A stretch of DNA of 64,000 bases from Peromyscus leucopus (GCF_004664715.2 NC_051071.1:90129436-90193435); one strand, 5' to 3'. Positions 22,101-34,310 are shown, counted from the stretch's first letter. The notes: generated by a model from the letters alone, not told the origin. Program-made: numbers and translations.

Positions 22101-22579
22101 GGCATTGGCAATGAGCACTCATCTCCAGGAGTGAGGGCAGGATGGGTCTGGGTAGAAGGGTCCCCCTTGACTGGGAACATCCACTACTAGAAGGGAATGA
22201 CATTGTCTTGTATTTGGAAGGGACACTAAAAGATGAGCCTCTGTGGCTTAGTTCCCTGTGGTGTAAAGGAAACACATCTGCAGAGAGACTTTGTGGTTCC
22301 GGGTAACTGGGAAATGGAACCACGGGAAGTAGTGCCACACCGGCCTCGAGGAAGGGGACAAAGATTGGCCCCTTTGGGAAGTCAATGAAGGTGCCTGGGT
22401 CGGCAGGAAGACTGCACATGTCTTTCTGACCATGCAGAGCTCTGACACAGGGCAGAAACTTCCTAACAAGCCCATATTCCAGGGCTGGAGAGAGTGCAGA
22501 AAAGAGGACTCAGACAGTCGGGGAAAAGAAACCCTTAGCCTGAAACCAAATAAGAAGAGAATATGTCCACAAAGAAAAC

Positions 22580-23335
22580 GATGGTGCAGCTGGGGATGCG
22601 CTCGTGTGGCAGAATGCTTGTCTAGCATGCACAAAGCCCTGGGTTCTGTAGCTTGAGTTTTTCTGCCTGGCCCACAGTCAGGACAAATCTCTGTCACCCG
22701 CCAGTCCCACAGCCGCTCAGACCCAACCAAGTAAACACAGAGACTTATATTGCTTACAAACTGTATGGCCGTTGCAGGCTTCTTGTTAACTATTCTTATA
22801 TCTTAAAGTAACGCATTTCTACAAATCTATACCTCGCCACGTGGCTGGTGGCTTATCGGCGTCTTCACATGCTGCTGGTCATGGCGGCGGCTGCAGCCAG
22901 TCCTTCTGCCTTCCTGTCCTTTTATTTCTCCTCTCTGTTAGTCCCGCCTATCCTTCCTGCCTAGCCACAGCCGATCAGGTTTTATTTATTGATCAATCAG
23001 AACAACTTGACATACAGACCATCCCCCAGCACAGCCAAGTGCAGACCATCTCAAACACCTGCACTCAGGCCCATGGTCCTAATCATCCTCTATACGGACC
23101 TGCTGGGTAACGCCACAAAGAACCCAAGAAGGGCTCCCACAGGACATACAGATCATCCCACAGCAGGGTTCCATCTCCAGCACCCCATAAACCAGGCATG
23201 GAGGTTGTCATCTCAGCACTTGGTAGGTGGAGGCAGAATGATTGGAAATTCAAGGTCATCCTCAGCCATGTAGCAAGTACAAGGCCAGCCTGGGCTATAT
23301 GAGAACATCTCTCAATAAAATAGTGTCTCCAGGGG
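22580..23335 (+). repeat. ID/B4-type SINE split by an LTR insertion
   Basis: The SINE head (22580-22646, ending GGGTTC) continues at 23166 (GGGTTCCATCTCCAGCACCC) after the LTR. The body runs to about 23330. The break is inside the B-box of the tRNA-like head, and GGGTTC is duplicated. Confidence 0.9.
22647..23165 (-). mobile_element. Solo LTR with 6-bp target-site duplication (copy A)
   Basis: The element runs from TGTAGC to CACAGCA (TG...CA ends) and is flanked by GGGTTC at 22641-22646 and 23166-23171. The 6-bp duplication is typical of class II (ERVK-like) integration. On the minus strand it reads as a usual LTR: inverted CCAAT motifs near its start and an AATATAAG/CTGTGTTTACTTGG polyadenylation-like region near its end, hence the strand call. 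It is about 140 bp longer than copy B near its plus-strand end. No internal retroviral sequence remains. Confidence 0.9.
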
Positions 23336-24317
23336 ACATCACTCAAGAGAGGTGTCTGAAGTGTTGGGGGGCATGGGGGACTTGTCAAGCATACTTTCAG
23401 CCTCCTTTTTACAACATTGCAGTCATCTGTCTGCAGCAAATCTCCACCCTGTGTCTCTTGTATGGAAGCCCAGGACCACCCACCCCTGCTTTTGTGACTC
23501 AGATCGGATAGGTCAGCTAGCCTGGACCTTTTGCAACGCTATTTAATCTTTACAGCCCTTAAGAAGGAATCCGATGCCAGTGTGCTAGATACAGAAAGTG
23601 TAGTTTGAGATGCCACAGTTCTGAGAAGTGAGAACATCGCATCGAGTTACCAAGTCTGCAGGGCTCTGAACTCATACTGGATGGTTGGCCGTTCAGGTCA
23701 CAGACATCTGCAGGACAGCAATAGTCAGGCATCATGTAGGGTGCTGGGCATTGAATGAAAAATACAGCGCAGCCCCGACCCCCAGTGTCAGTAGTCTGAA
23801 GATCTTGAAAACACACAAAGTGACACGTTGCAGAGTGTGCACCTCATGAACTAGTGAGAATATGCAGTGTGGCGTGGGCATCTCAGTCACTGGAAGTTAG
23901 GAAATTGAAGAGAAGACCATCGAGTAAATTCTCTAATATTATGAGGACGGGAGGAAAAGTCAGTGTAAGCACAAGCAGTCTGGTCATTTCACAAACCCTC
24001 CCGGGACCCACAGTGACAGAGGCCTGGATGCCATCTTGAGGGTGGAGTCAAGAATAGTCACATCCTGTTTGTGGCACACAATGGAAGACCCCCCCCTTAG
24101 CCAGAATGCTAACAGCAGTGCCATTGAGTAGTTAGTGTGTAGCAATCTGTGCTAGAATCCGTATGGACTTTCTTTAGTTCCCAGAAGGAGCCTGTAGCAA
24201 GAGAAATCCTGTCTCTCAGATAAGGATTTGGAAAGATAAAAGTTGGGATAGCTTGCCCTGAAGCTGAGAGGTGGGTATAGGCAGCAGCGAACCAGCTCTC
24301 GGCCCCTCTCTCTAGCC

Positions 24318-24495
24318 CAGTGCTTCTCAGCCTTCCTAATGCGGTGACCCTCGTGGTGTGGTGAGCCCCAACCATAAAATTATTTCTTTGCTCCGTCATG
24401 ACTGATTTTGCTACTGTTGTGAATCGTAATATAAATATCTGATTCAGGCTATGTGACCCCCGAAGGGGTCAAGAACCACAGGTTGAGAACCCCTG
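24318..24495. mobile_element. URR1-like hAT element with 8-bp target-site duplication
   Basis: Inverted ends CAGTGCTTCTCAGCCTTCC and GGTTGAGAACCCCTG are flanked by CTCTAGCC at 24310-24317 and 24496-24503. The 8-bp duplication and ends fit a non-autonomous hAT-Charlie element. I recognise the interior ('CCCCAACCATAAAATTATTT') as rodent URR1. It is 178 bp and non-coding. Confidence 0.9.
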
Positions 24496-24503
24496 CTCTA
24501 GCC

Positions 24504-26265
24504 TATGCACACGCCCGGCGGAACATTTCACCCTGCACACACCAGTGTGGGATACTGGCGCAGGGCTTTACGTACGTCCAAACTTTAGTGTATAAAGCAA
24601 TATTTAAAAAAACAAGTGCAAAATGATAATGGGGGGCATAAGGACAGTGGGGGATATGAAGGAAGTGGCAGAGTGTCGACCTCACAGATTCAGATTTTTT
24701 TAAAGGCTGTTCACTATTGCCTGCTATAAGATAATAGCTTTTGCATTAAAGAAACAAGAAAAAAAACTCCAATAAATTATTAAAGAAAAATTGAAAAGCG
24801 CCCAGGAGCCACGCTGCAGTGAACATACTGTTCCCCGGGAAAGGAGTATGTGCTCCCGTTCAGGCTTTGCTGCGGGAATCCTCTGAAACTGGCTTAGTAA
24901 CCGACAGATCTTAAAATACAAAGGGCTCTCTGTGAAGCTCGCGTTCCTTTCCCATCTCCACGGCGATATTAAAATGGCTAAAATGTGCTTTACGCCTTGC
25001 TGTTCCCCTGGGTTAAAGGAAAACGCAGTCCTTCTCTCTGACCTTAGTTACAAAGCAAGTTAATTCCTAGGTTTGAACACACAACAGGGCAAAACCTACA
25101 GTAGTTGGACCATTGATGGATGATGGAATGGTGATCCAACAGCAGCTTGGGCGTCTTGAAAATTGCTTCCTCTGTGGCCATGCTCGTGCTCGTTTATCTC
25201 TTTATTCCTACAATATACTGTTCGTGCAGTAGAACACAGTGCAGCTTTGAAAGCACGGGGTAGGGGGAAAGACATTATCTATAAAAAGGGCCATTGGTTG
25301 GGCTCTTTCTTGCCCTGAAATGCAAAAGTTAGAATCAACTCTCGTCTTATTTGTCTGGCAAATATTTACTCATTTCTAAGCAAGTGGCTATTTCAAAACT
25401 ACAGTGGCAGAAAACCATGTGTAAATAGCATTCCTTACGTGACACCAGTCCACAGAAGAAACAGGAATCAATTCTTCATAAGCCAAGAGAGTCTATGAGT
25501 GTGCATATCCTATTCCTGTACAGTTAGGCACCCTCAAGGACCCACAGTGTAAACACCCAACTTGGCGCTATAAACAGCACTATTCAAAAACTCAACACAC
25601 TCAATAAAACAGACCAAATCCTGAAAGGTCAGGACGCTGCTTCCTGGAAACACCAGATTGTTTTAGACTTCAGTGACCCCAGGTTATCTTATAAACCAAA
25701 TGCACAACAGCCTACAGGCAGCCTGATACAAATATAGAGTGAGCGGTTAGGGACCAGAAACAGGAATTGGGGGGATGCAAGTCCCGGGAAGCCCTGGAGA
25801 CCTGCCCTGTGATTGTTATACAGGAAAGGTATTTCCTGCTTTCTGGGTTGGGTGGGGGCCACAAGAGAATTATTTCGATGGCTTGAGACCATTTTCGGAA
25901 AAAAAAAAAAAAAAAGTTTCAGTGAGTTTTGTCCTAGCACCGGGGCAAACCAGCCAGTGAGTTCATCTCTCAGCTTGCACAGCAGAGCTTGTTGGAGGAC
26001 ACTTTGGTGTCTGGTGCACATGGGAGTTCATCTCTCCTTCTCTGCCCAGCTAGGGCAAATAGCTTTGGATCAAAATGCTCGCAGGCAGCGCATGGAGAGT
26101 CCAGGCAGGAGAAATCATGAACTTCCGAGTCATTTCAGAGGGCTTCATTTGGATGGTATACTCTGAATTTTTCTTCTACTACAGGTGGAGCCCAGACGTT
26201 CTTAGCCAGCCTTAGTTTAAGGGGAAGCTCAAAGTCAAGGGAAACTGTGGAGACACCCATGAGCA
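24504..26265. other. No gene; poly(A) run at about 25900-25914
   Basis: About 1.8 kb of mostly unique sequence inside the repeat-dense intron. No exon is called. Confidence 0.45.
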
Positions 26266-26267
26266 GG

Positions 26268-26400
26268 TTTAAAATAAGACCTCAGTTGGGTGTGGAGGCT
26301 CGGGCTGGGATCACACTTGGGGAGCTGAGGCAGGTAGAGTACCATACAGTGGATGCCAGCCTGAGCTACGGAGACTCTGTCTCCAAGGGGGAAAAAAAAT
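26268..26400 (+). repeat. B1 SINE, sense, diverged
   Basis: 'GTTGGGTGTGGAGGCTCGGG', 'GGAGCTGAGGCAGGTAGAGT' and 'GACTCTGTCTCCAAGGGG' with an A tail. Confidence 0.7.
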
Positions 26401-26899
26401 CAAAGACTTCATCTAAGATATGTTTATAAATTTCTCTGTATGCACATCTATGTCGCCATTCTACTTGGGACTTTGGGGTGTTCAATAAAAATCATTTCAG
26501 CTGTGAAAATGGTATTGCAGGGTCTTCCTGTCTGCAGCAACAGTGGAGAACTGTGAAAGCAGCGTGATTTCAAAGCCCCCTTCTACCCTGCTACCGAAAT
26601 CCTTGTTAGGACCCTTTCCTCACTGGGGTTTATTCGATCGGATGCACTTGGTCTCGCTTGGGACTCGGCTTCTCCTCTCCTGTCACTGACAGTGTAAAGC
26701 GCAGTGGGCTCCTGGCACCAGGAATAATGTATGAGTCACCTTTCACCCCACTCTCCTGCTCTTGACAAAGGCAGGAATCCAAGCACTATTCTTAGACCCT
26801 CTGACACTCCGCATTGCTGATCGGTGAATGGGGACATTTCCCTTTACATTGTGGATTGATATGATTTTGTTGCCTACTGTTTCTTTTGTAGTGGGGGTG

Positions 26900-27050
26900 G
26901 AGGGGGGTTGAGACAGGGTTTTTCTCTGGGTAACAGCCTTGGATGTCCTGGAACTCTCTTTGTAGCCCAGGCTGGCCTTGAACTCACAGAGATCCGCCTG
27001 CCTCTGCCTCCTGAGTGCTGGGATTAAAGGCGTGCACCACCACGGCCAGC
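26900..27050 (-). repeat. B1 SINE, antisense
   Basis: 'TTGAGACAGGGTTTTTCTCT' to 'GATTAAAGGCGTGCACCACC' and 'ACGGCCAGC'. Confidence 0.9.
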
Positions 27051-27204
27051 ACCCACTGTTTCTTAATGCGTCTTTTCCCTCAGATCACAAAGCGCTGACA
27101 GAACACTGTGCTTCCTTCGATGTGAGACCAAAGGAATTTGTCACGTGTTTAGTCTCTGTTGCTGTTTACGTGTGTATAAATCCTTCAAACCTCTATTTAA
27201 AGAT

Positions 27205-27360
27205 CGGGATCAGCTGCATGTGGTGGCTCATGCCTGTCAGCATGAATTTAGGAGATGGAGACAGGAGAACTTGTACAAGCTGGAAGCTAGCCTGGGCTAC
27301 ATAGTGAGTTTCAGGCCAGCCAGGGGCAGATAGCAAAATAAAAGGGGGGGGGGTGAGGAA
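27205..27360 (+). repeat. B1 SINE, sense
   Basis: 'GGGATCAGCTGCATGTGGTG', 'GGGCTACATAGTGAGTTTCA' and an A/G-rich tail with a run of ten G. Confidence 0.75.
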
Positions 27361-27884
27361 GGAAGGAGGGCTGTTCAGCGTGGGGGGGGTTGACTCCTCA
27401 AGGCGGTGACCGATCCCTCCGTCTCTCACGTCAGGTCCACTCTTCCCTTCCACCACAGCTTTGTTCTTGCATGTCCTCTCTTCCCTCCCCACCCCCCAGG
27501 ACACTGGTGATCCTTGTATCCCCCCTCCCAGGCATCAGGGGCCCTGCGGTGATTGGTGAACCACATTTTAATTGTCAGCTGGGAAGTTTCTAGCTTGTGT
27601 CTGGAGCCCTTCATTTGATGCAATCCGTGCTGCTACTGTTTCCCCTTAAGCTAACTTTCCCTTGTCAAATCATGTATTTTTGTTCCAAGCATTTTGTAAT
27701 TCCCATCCTTTGGGATTATGTAGCATTCATATGTGATATGGTCCATGGCATTGCATGGTATCGGATGAACTAAAGATAGTATTCGGATTTCTGTTCTTTG
27801 TCAAACCCTGGACAGCGGGGTCAAGGCAATCCATCCATCATCCTTGGGGCCAGGAACTCACTGCATATAATATATAAATGAGTC

Positions 27885-28020
27885 GGGCATGGCTGGGCAC
27901 GCCAGTAATCACAGCACTTGCAAAGCGGAGACAGGGGGATGGGGATTTCAAGAGCAGCCTTGACTACAGAGACAGTTCAAGGCCAACCTGGGTTACATGA
28001 GATCCTGTCTCAGAAAAAGG
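27885..28020 (+). repeat. B4/B1-like SINE
   Basis: 'GCTGGGCACGCCAGTAATCA', 'TTCAAGGCCAACCTGGGTTA' and 'GATCCTGTCTCAGAAAAAG'. Confidence 0.75.
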
Positions 28021-28179
28021 ATAAATGAATGTATTGAATAATTATTTCTTAATTAATGGATGCTATCAGGTAGAAAGATATATAGCAGCTAAAAAGGAAA
28101 AAAAATGCCATTGAAAAGCATTGAAGAAACTGAGTATCTGGGAAATAAGCCAACTACCAATAGACAAGACCTTCCCAGG

Positions 28180-28400
28180 AAACGTTTAGGTGTCCAGTGA
28201 ATAACACAAGATGTAATTTGAATAAACAGATGTTACACGTTTCAGATCACACAGGAGTGAGACTATAAACATGTCCAGTCCCCAGAATTATTTATAGATC
28301 CAAAGCAATATTAATAAAATTCTAGTTAGATTTTTTTGAGAGACTTTATAAACTCCCTCCAAAATTTAAATGCAGAATTCTTATTTATCATGATAATAGG
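28180..28400 (+). mobile_element. Ancient L1 ORF2 fragment (weak)
   Basis: 'TTATAGATCCAAAGCAATAT' then 'AAAATTCTAGTTAGATTTTT' and a nearby 'CAAAATTTAAATGCAG' resemble the segment of L1 ORF2 that reads 'atagattcaatgcaat...' in mammals. It is too decayed to be certain. Confidence 0.4.
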
Positions 28401-28831
28401 AAAAGAATGAAGAATGAGATGACAGGAGGAGGAACCAGTGAGCAGGAAGATGGGAATTTCACAACATGATGATGTGTATGCATCCATTCGGGAGCACGCA
28501 CAATTAGTCCCCTTTCCCGAGGGTCTTCATACATGTCAGCCATGTGCAAATACATGGGTGTGCGCACATGTGCACCAGAACATACTCAGAATTCTCCCCT
28601 CCCTACAAAGATTCTTCTGCTTTCCTTATAAACTGTGTCATGCGCTTTCCAAATCTCATTCCTCTTTTCAAATGTGGACTTGGAAATGACCTTGTAAGCA
28701 TTTTTTTTAAAATTGTACTTCTCACAGATAGCTAAGTCGTTAGCACTTAGTTTCACAAGAGGGAAAGTTATCAGCTCTGAGGCTATATCATCCCTTGCTA
28801 TGGAATCCAGTTGTAAGAATTTATATCCAGG

Positions 28832-28990
28832 GGCTGGAGAGATGGTTCAGCAGTTAAGAGCACTGGCTGCTCTTCCAGAGGACCCGGATTCAATTCCCAG
28901 CACCCACATCACGACTCATACCTACTTGCAACTCCAGTTCTAGGAGATCTGGTACCCTTGTACAGGCAAAACACTAGTGCACATAAAGAA
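28832..28990 (+). repeat. B2 SINE, 3' truncated
   Basis: A good B2 head, 'GGGGCTGGAGAGATGGTTCA' and 'TTAAGAGCACTGGCTGCTCT', B-box 'GATTCAATTCCCAGCACCC'. Confidence 0.9.
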
Positions 28991-29686
28991 TTTATATCCA
29001 ATGGATAAGATTATGAACTTGATAAAACCTGGCCCCATCTGTGGGATTCATCCCTATACCCTCAGAGTGGAAATCAGTGGCAAACACATGTAACTGCTTA
29101 AAAGAGTGGATTTTAGGAAATGAGTAAAAAGTTACAAATGACGCGTCAGCCATCTACTGACAGTGAGCATGTGATAGCCCTGGGAAAGGGCCCAGGAGTG
29201 TTGAATTGCATTCATGCCCCTGTGATCTCTGTTTCCTCTGACAGACCTGCACCTCCAATAGCTATTAACCCATTGCTGGATTAGTATATTGATGAGGTCA
29301 GAGCCCTAATGATCCCACCAAAGACCCTGCCTCTGAACACTGCTATTCTGAGGAACAAGCCCTCAGTATATGAGTACTAGGGGGGACATTTAAGATCCAA
29401 ACTGTGACAGACTTCTGTAAGGAAGATATCAATGACTTCAACCTCTTCTGTGCTTCCTGGAACAGAGATTTTAGGAAGGAATGCTGTGGTTGTAGCCAAG
29501 CCCCTTCTGAAATGCTATGTTAGGTCATGAGTTTCTGTTACTGGAGAGTCCCTTCAGGAAGGTGGGGGAGTACAGAAAAAGAGCTTCAAGAAGAATCTAT
29601 GTGTCATGAGAACTCTGTTCTTGGCACATATTCTTTATAGTTCTAACATCATTGGGGTTCAGAAGTGATTAAAAAATGTCCAAACC

Positions 29687-30063
29687 TGTAGCTAGAGTTT
29701 TCCTGCCTTGCCCACAGTCAGGACAAATCTTTGTCACCCGCCAGTCCCACAGCCGCTCAGACCCAACCAAGTAAACACAGAGACTTATATTGCTTACAAA
29801 CTGTATGGCTGTGGCAGGCTTCTTGCTAACTGTTCTTATATCTTAAATTAATCCATTTCCATAAATCTATATCTTGCCACATGGCTCGTGGCTTACTGGT
29901 GTTTTCACATGCTTCTTGTCATGGCAGCAGCTGGCAGTGTCTCCCTGTTCCCTCCTTTCTCCTCTCTGTTAGTCCCGCCTATACTTCCTGCCTGGCCACT
30001 GGCCAATCAGTATTTTATTTATTGACCAATCAGAGCATTTGACATACAGACCATCCCACAGCA
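29687..30063 (-). mobile_element. Solo LTR with 6-bp target-site duplication (copy B)
   Basis: The element is 377 bp from TGTAGCTAGAG to CCACAGCA, flanked by CAAACC at 29681-29686 and 30064-30069. It is clearly the same family as copy A (shared 'CAGTCCCACAGCCGCTCAGA' and 'GTAAACACAGAGACTTATAT'). Orientation is inferred from the polyadenylation-like region on the minus strand. No internal region or open frame of note remains. Confidence 0.92.
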
Positions 30064-30071
30064 CAAACCCA

Positions 30072-30260
30072 GGCTGGGGAGATGGCTTAGTGGGTAGAGC
30101 ATTAGCTGTGCATGTGTAAGATCCTGGGTTTGAATCCCAGAGCCCAAATATAGCCTGGCACATCACATGTGTCTGAAGTTCCGACACTCAACAGTGAGAT
30201 AGGAGAGGGAGACATGGGAGGCCCCAGAAGCTCAGGGGGGGGAAAGGTCCTTTCTCAATG
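30072..30260 (+). repeat. B3-type SINE
   Basis: 'GGCTGGGGAGATGGCTTAGT' head and 'GATCCTGGGTTTGAATCCC' B-box, directly after the LTR. Confidence 0.85.
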
Positions 30261-30328
30261 TGGAACGTGAGAACTGAAGCCAGAGGTTGGCCTCTGATCT
30301 CCAAATGAGTACCATGGCAACCGTATGC

Positions 30329-30331
<3 letters not shown>

Positions 30332-30399
<68 letters not shown>
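30332..30399. repeat. (GA)n microsatellite
   Basis: About 33 uninterrupted AG units. Confidence 0.98.
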
Positions 30400-30404
<5 letters not shown>

Positions 30405-31090
30405 AAATATCCAGCTCCTTACATGAAAACCAGCAAATACATCCGAAATGCAACTTCACACATAAGTCCCTTGAAACCGTGAAAGCCGTATGAGGAGAGA
30501 GTGCAGGGGATCCATGTTGAGTGGTCAAACAGCAGACCAGAAGGACGGAAGGGAGGCTGTAGGTTCCCACAAGGGAACATCCACACAGAAAACCAAAGAC
30601 ACAGCGTGGCGGGGACTGCACACACGAGGCAGAGTGGTCCCTTTCTCTGTGGACCCACAGAGTGGGTCACTTCAGTGAGATGGGGGCAAGGACTCACCCA
30701 CATTGAGCATCCATCATCTAGTATCCCCAAATGCTCAGGTTCCCACCAATGCCAAGTGTCTTGGATTTCAGCTTCCAGCTTTACATCTGACTTCTCGGAG
30801 TCAAGAGGAGTTGAGTCCCACACTGCCTTGGAAGCTGGGACCGCATGGATCATTACCAAGAGCAGTCATCACTACCTCCGCTTTGACACATGGCCAACTA
30901 CGGTCCAGGACAGACGATGCCACGAGCATATTGCATTGCTTCTGGAGGAGCCATGTTGCTTATAGGCTAGACTCCTTTTGTTCCTACCTGGTACCTTAGG
31001 CCCTAGCTTCTGAAACAGTGGGTTGTAGCCTACGTGGGATTACATAGCCGGATGTAGGAGGATCACAAAAATTTGGCAACAGTAAAAGGT
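30400..31090. other. No gene; one 154-codon frame not supported
   Basis: A 154-codon frame at 30501-30965 (+) and a 146-codon frame at 30419-30859 (-) overlap on opposite strands, without recognisable domains. The last 90 bases ('AAAAATTTGGCAACAGTAAA') look like an old repeat that I cannot name. Confidence 0.4.
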
Positions 31091-31960
31091 TTCTCTAAAG
31101 ATTTTATTTCATTGAGAATTTCTTATATGTGTATAATGAATCTCTGGTCCTCCCACTACTCTCTCCTGACCTCATGTTTCTTTCTTTCAAATCCACTGTG
31201 TCCACTTAGTGCTGCCAGTATGTACATGGGTGTAGGGCCATCGCCTTGAGCATGGGTAGCCTATCGGGGTGGGGGGGCAGAAGTGGGCCTTTTCCCAGCC
31301 CATGCAAGGATTTTGTGGGGTTGATCTTGTATGAGTCTTGTGCAACACAGTTACAGCCTCTGTGAGTTCATGCAACAGCCACATCATGTCTGGGATACTT
31401 TTTTTTCCTGCAGTCATCTACTACTTCTGGCTATTACCTCCCTCTGACCCCTCTCCCACTCACGGTCCCTGAGCTTTTGCAGAGAGGGGTCCCCTAGTCT
31501 CTGCACGTTGGCCAACGGTGAGACTCTGTGTTAGTCACCATCTACTGCAAGAAGACGCTTCTATGACAACGGTTAAGAGACGTATTAACCCATGGGTATA
31601 AATATACGTACATAGTAGGCATCTTAATACTACGTTCATGTAGGAGAGCAATAGAGGTAGGTTCTCCCCTGGCGTCCCTGATCGTCTCAGCCATGGGTTC
31701 TTCGCCCCATGAAAAGTACCTGTCTGTCATGTGACATGAGTGAATCAGAGAGTGGTTGGTTGACCCCATAACATTCATACCACTCTTGCCCCAAAGAGGC
31801 ACATCTTGCCGAGTCAGTCATTACTGTAGCTTGCAGGTTAGGAGCTAGGTATCACTGTTGGTGACTTTTCTCCTCCAGAAGTATACACGGCATCTTTCTC
31901 CTCTACCAGAGTTAGTCAAGGTGGGGCTTCCAGGTTGGTGCCATCTTGGTTTTCCATGTC
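31091..31960 (-). mobile_element. Probable old L1 3' end, antisense (weak)
   Basis: 'ATTTCATTGAGAATTTCTTA' then 'CATTCATACCACTCTTGCCC' and a later 'ATCTTGCCGAGTCAGTCATT' look like reversed rodent L1 3' regions, but no diagnostic stretch is firm. Confidence 0.4.
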
Positions 31961-32159
31961 CTGTGATGTACGTCGTCTTTGGTGGGATATGTTTCACCAC
32001 TGGACATTTGTTTTAGTTTAGTCATCTGTAGCTATTTAATTAAAAATTGTAGTTGTCCTGACTACTAGACTTTTAAAAACTAGACTTTTATCTGGTTTGC
32101 CTACTCCTTTTTTAAAAAACATTTATTTTGTTTTATTTGAAATTTCATATGTATTTTTT

Positions 32160-32454
32160 ATTTTTAGTTATTTTCCGAGGTTGTTTTTTTTTTTTTGAGA
32201 TTAATATAATTACATTTCTCCCTTTCCTTTCCTCCCTCCAAACCTCCCCATATACCCTTCCCATTCTCCTTTAAATTCATGGCCTCTTCGTTTTTCATTG
32301 TTATTGCATGCATATATGTATGTAGGTATATATCCCTAAGTATAGCCTGCTCAGTCCCTGGAAGTACTGTGCTTATCTCATTTCAGCCCACCCTCCAGCT
32401 CCTCCACTGTTCCCTTTCATTTCTCAAGTCCATGACCTGTGCTTTTCTATTGTT

Positions 32455-32500
<46 letters not shown>

Positions 32501-32560
32501 CTACTACCTGCTGAATCTATTTAGTGTTGCTCATATGTATATGTTCTCTAATTTGTGGAT
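32160..32560 (-). mobile_element. L1 (Lx-type) 3' UTR, antisense, with (CA)n
   Basis: 'TCTCCCTTTCCTTTCCTCCC', 'CTCCAAACCTCCCCATATAC' and 'ATTTAGTGTTGCTCATATGT' are typical of the reversed 3' UTR of old rodent L1s. A (CA)n tract interrupts it at 32456-32499. Confidence 0.65.
32456..32499. repeat. (CA)n microsatellite
   Basis: About 21 CA units. Confidence 0.97.
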
Positions 32561-32852
32561 CTAGCTCTGAATCTTAGGATGTGAATATATAACCTGTAGT
32601 AACCATAGCAACTGGGAAAGTAAAATGGGACCATGGCAGAGAGCTCTAGAGAGGATACCGGGACACTGGTTTGCCTAACTTTATCATTACCCGGATGTTA
32701 CATGATGTATCTCTAAGTAGACCTTATCTGCAGTGCTCAAGTTCTATAGTGTAGTTACTTGGCCTTGTTCCCTTGGGTTAGATTTTATGAGCTGACCTGA
32801 GCCTAAAACCTTCATCTGTTTTCATGGGAAAATGCTTTTACTCTAAACCAAT

Positions 32853-33050
32853 TTTTAAAGAATATTTTATTTTTATTTATGTGTGTGGATGAATGTATGC
32901 CACGTAGGTGCATGTCCTCGAGGAGGCCAGAGAGGGCGCTGTAGTTACAGGTGGTTGTGAGCTGTCTGATATGGTGTTGAGAACCAGGCCGGGGTCCTCA
33001 GGAAGAGCAGCGAGCACTCTTAGCTTCTGGGCTACCCATACAGTCTTTAT
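32853..33050 (-). repeat. B3/B2 SINE, antisense
   Basis: 'ATTTTTATTTATGTGTGTGG', 'GGAGGCCAGAGAGGGCGCTG', 'CAGGAAGAGCAGCGAGCACT' and end 'GGGCTACCCATACAGTC'. Confidence 0.8.
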
Positions 33051-34070
33051 TCTACACCAGGTTTTGAATGAACTTTGAGGACCTGCTTTGCTCAGTCACT
33101 CTTGACTGAACTTCCTCATTCAGGATTTATATTTTTTCATGTAAAGGTTAGCCGTTCTTCAATAGCGGTGGTGTCTTCGTGATACTGGTTTAATCTTATC
33201 TACGAAGGCTGTGGTCTTGCACTAGTTACATTTCTTTTTACTGAGCGACCTTATCAGAGCTGGAAGAGAGTTTGAGAGATGTTTGGTGGAAGTCTGACGA
33301 GAGAGTTTATCCTGGACACATGGATACTTTTCCTCGAGACTGTCTGGGGGTAGAAGAGTCCTGTCCTGTGAAACTTGCACTCTGAAAGTACAGATTAATT
33401 AGTGCACATTTATGGAATGTTGACTGAGTTCCCAGGACTGTGTTAGGAATTATGGGGAATACACCATAATTTAAGACTCCATCTCTTCCCCCAAAGGTTG
33501 TATGCAGTCGTTACAGAGGCAAAACAGCACATTATTTATTTATTGGGTGGTTTACTCTGTAGCTACAGGCACCATGCTAGGTTATGACTACCCCAGACTT
33601 GCTTTGAATCCTAAAGATATCTAAAGTGCTTCAAAGTAGAAATTCATATGTGTACTCATAAAACTATGTAATTTCTACAGTGGATATCTATAAATAAACT
33701 TCAGTGACTACAACAGAAAGGAGACTAATTCTACCTTGGAAAAATCAAAGCCCTTAATGTTTTACACAAGATTAGAAGAATATAGGATTAAATTATATTT
33801 CTGAAATAAAGTGTTACAAGGTATTACAAAAGGTGGGATTTGTAAGACTAGGTTAAATTTTTCATAAATGGAAGATTATAGCAAATAAGAGCTTTGGGGT
33901 GGGGAGGAGATGATGGGTAGATGGATGATAGGTGGGTGGGTGGATGGATGGATGGATGGATGGATGGATGGGGATAGACAGGCACACAGGGTAGCACTTC
34001 CTGATTGGATGAATAAGAGCTTGAAGACTTAAGAGTGGAGGTCAGAGTTGGATGTCAAGTATATTCCTCA
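33051..34070. other. No gene; (GGAT)n at about 33930-33970
   Basis: Mostly AT-rich unique-looking intron with a short tetranucleotide repeat. Nothing else supported. Confidence 0.5.
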
Positions 34071-34074
34071 ATCA

Positions 34075-34310
34075 CTTCTTCATATTAAGTTTTTGAGTCA
34101 AGTTTTAGGTAGTTCTGGCTGTTGTGGAACTCCCTGTTTATACTAGGCTGATCTCAAGCTCCAGAGATCCTCCTGCCTCTGCTTCCTGGCGCTGGACTTA
34201 CAGATGTGCCACTGTGCCCAGCTTCTGTCTGGGTTCTGGAGGTCTGAACTCAGGTCCTCACGTTTGTGAGGAGAGCCCTTTATCCACTGAGCCATCTTCC
34301 GGACCTTGTT
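34075..34310 (-). repeat. B4/RSINE1-type SINE, antisense
   Basis: 'CAAGCTCCAGAGATCCTCCT', 'GGACTTACAGATGTGCCACT' followed by 'TATCCACTGAGCCATCTTCC' gives reversed B1-like and tRNA-like parts in one unit. Confidence 0.75.

Noticed and set aside
22248..22730. 160-codon minus-strand frame
   Set aside because: It extends into a SINE and the LTR copy A and shows no conserved retroviral or cellular domain.
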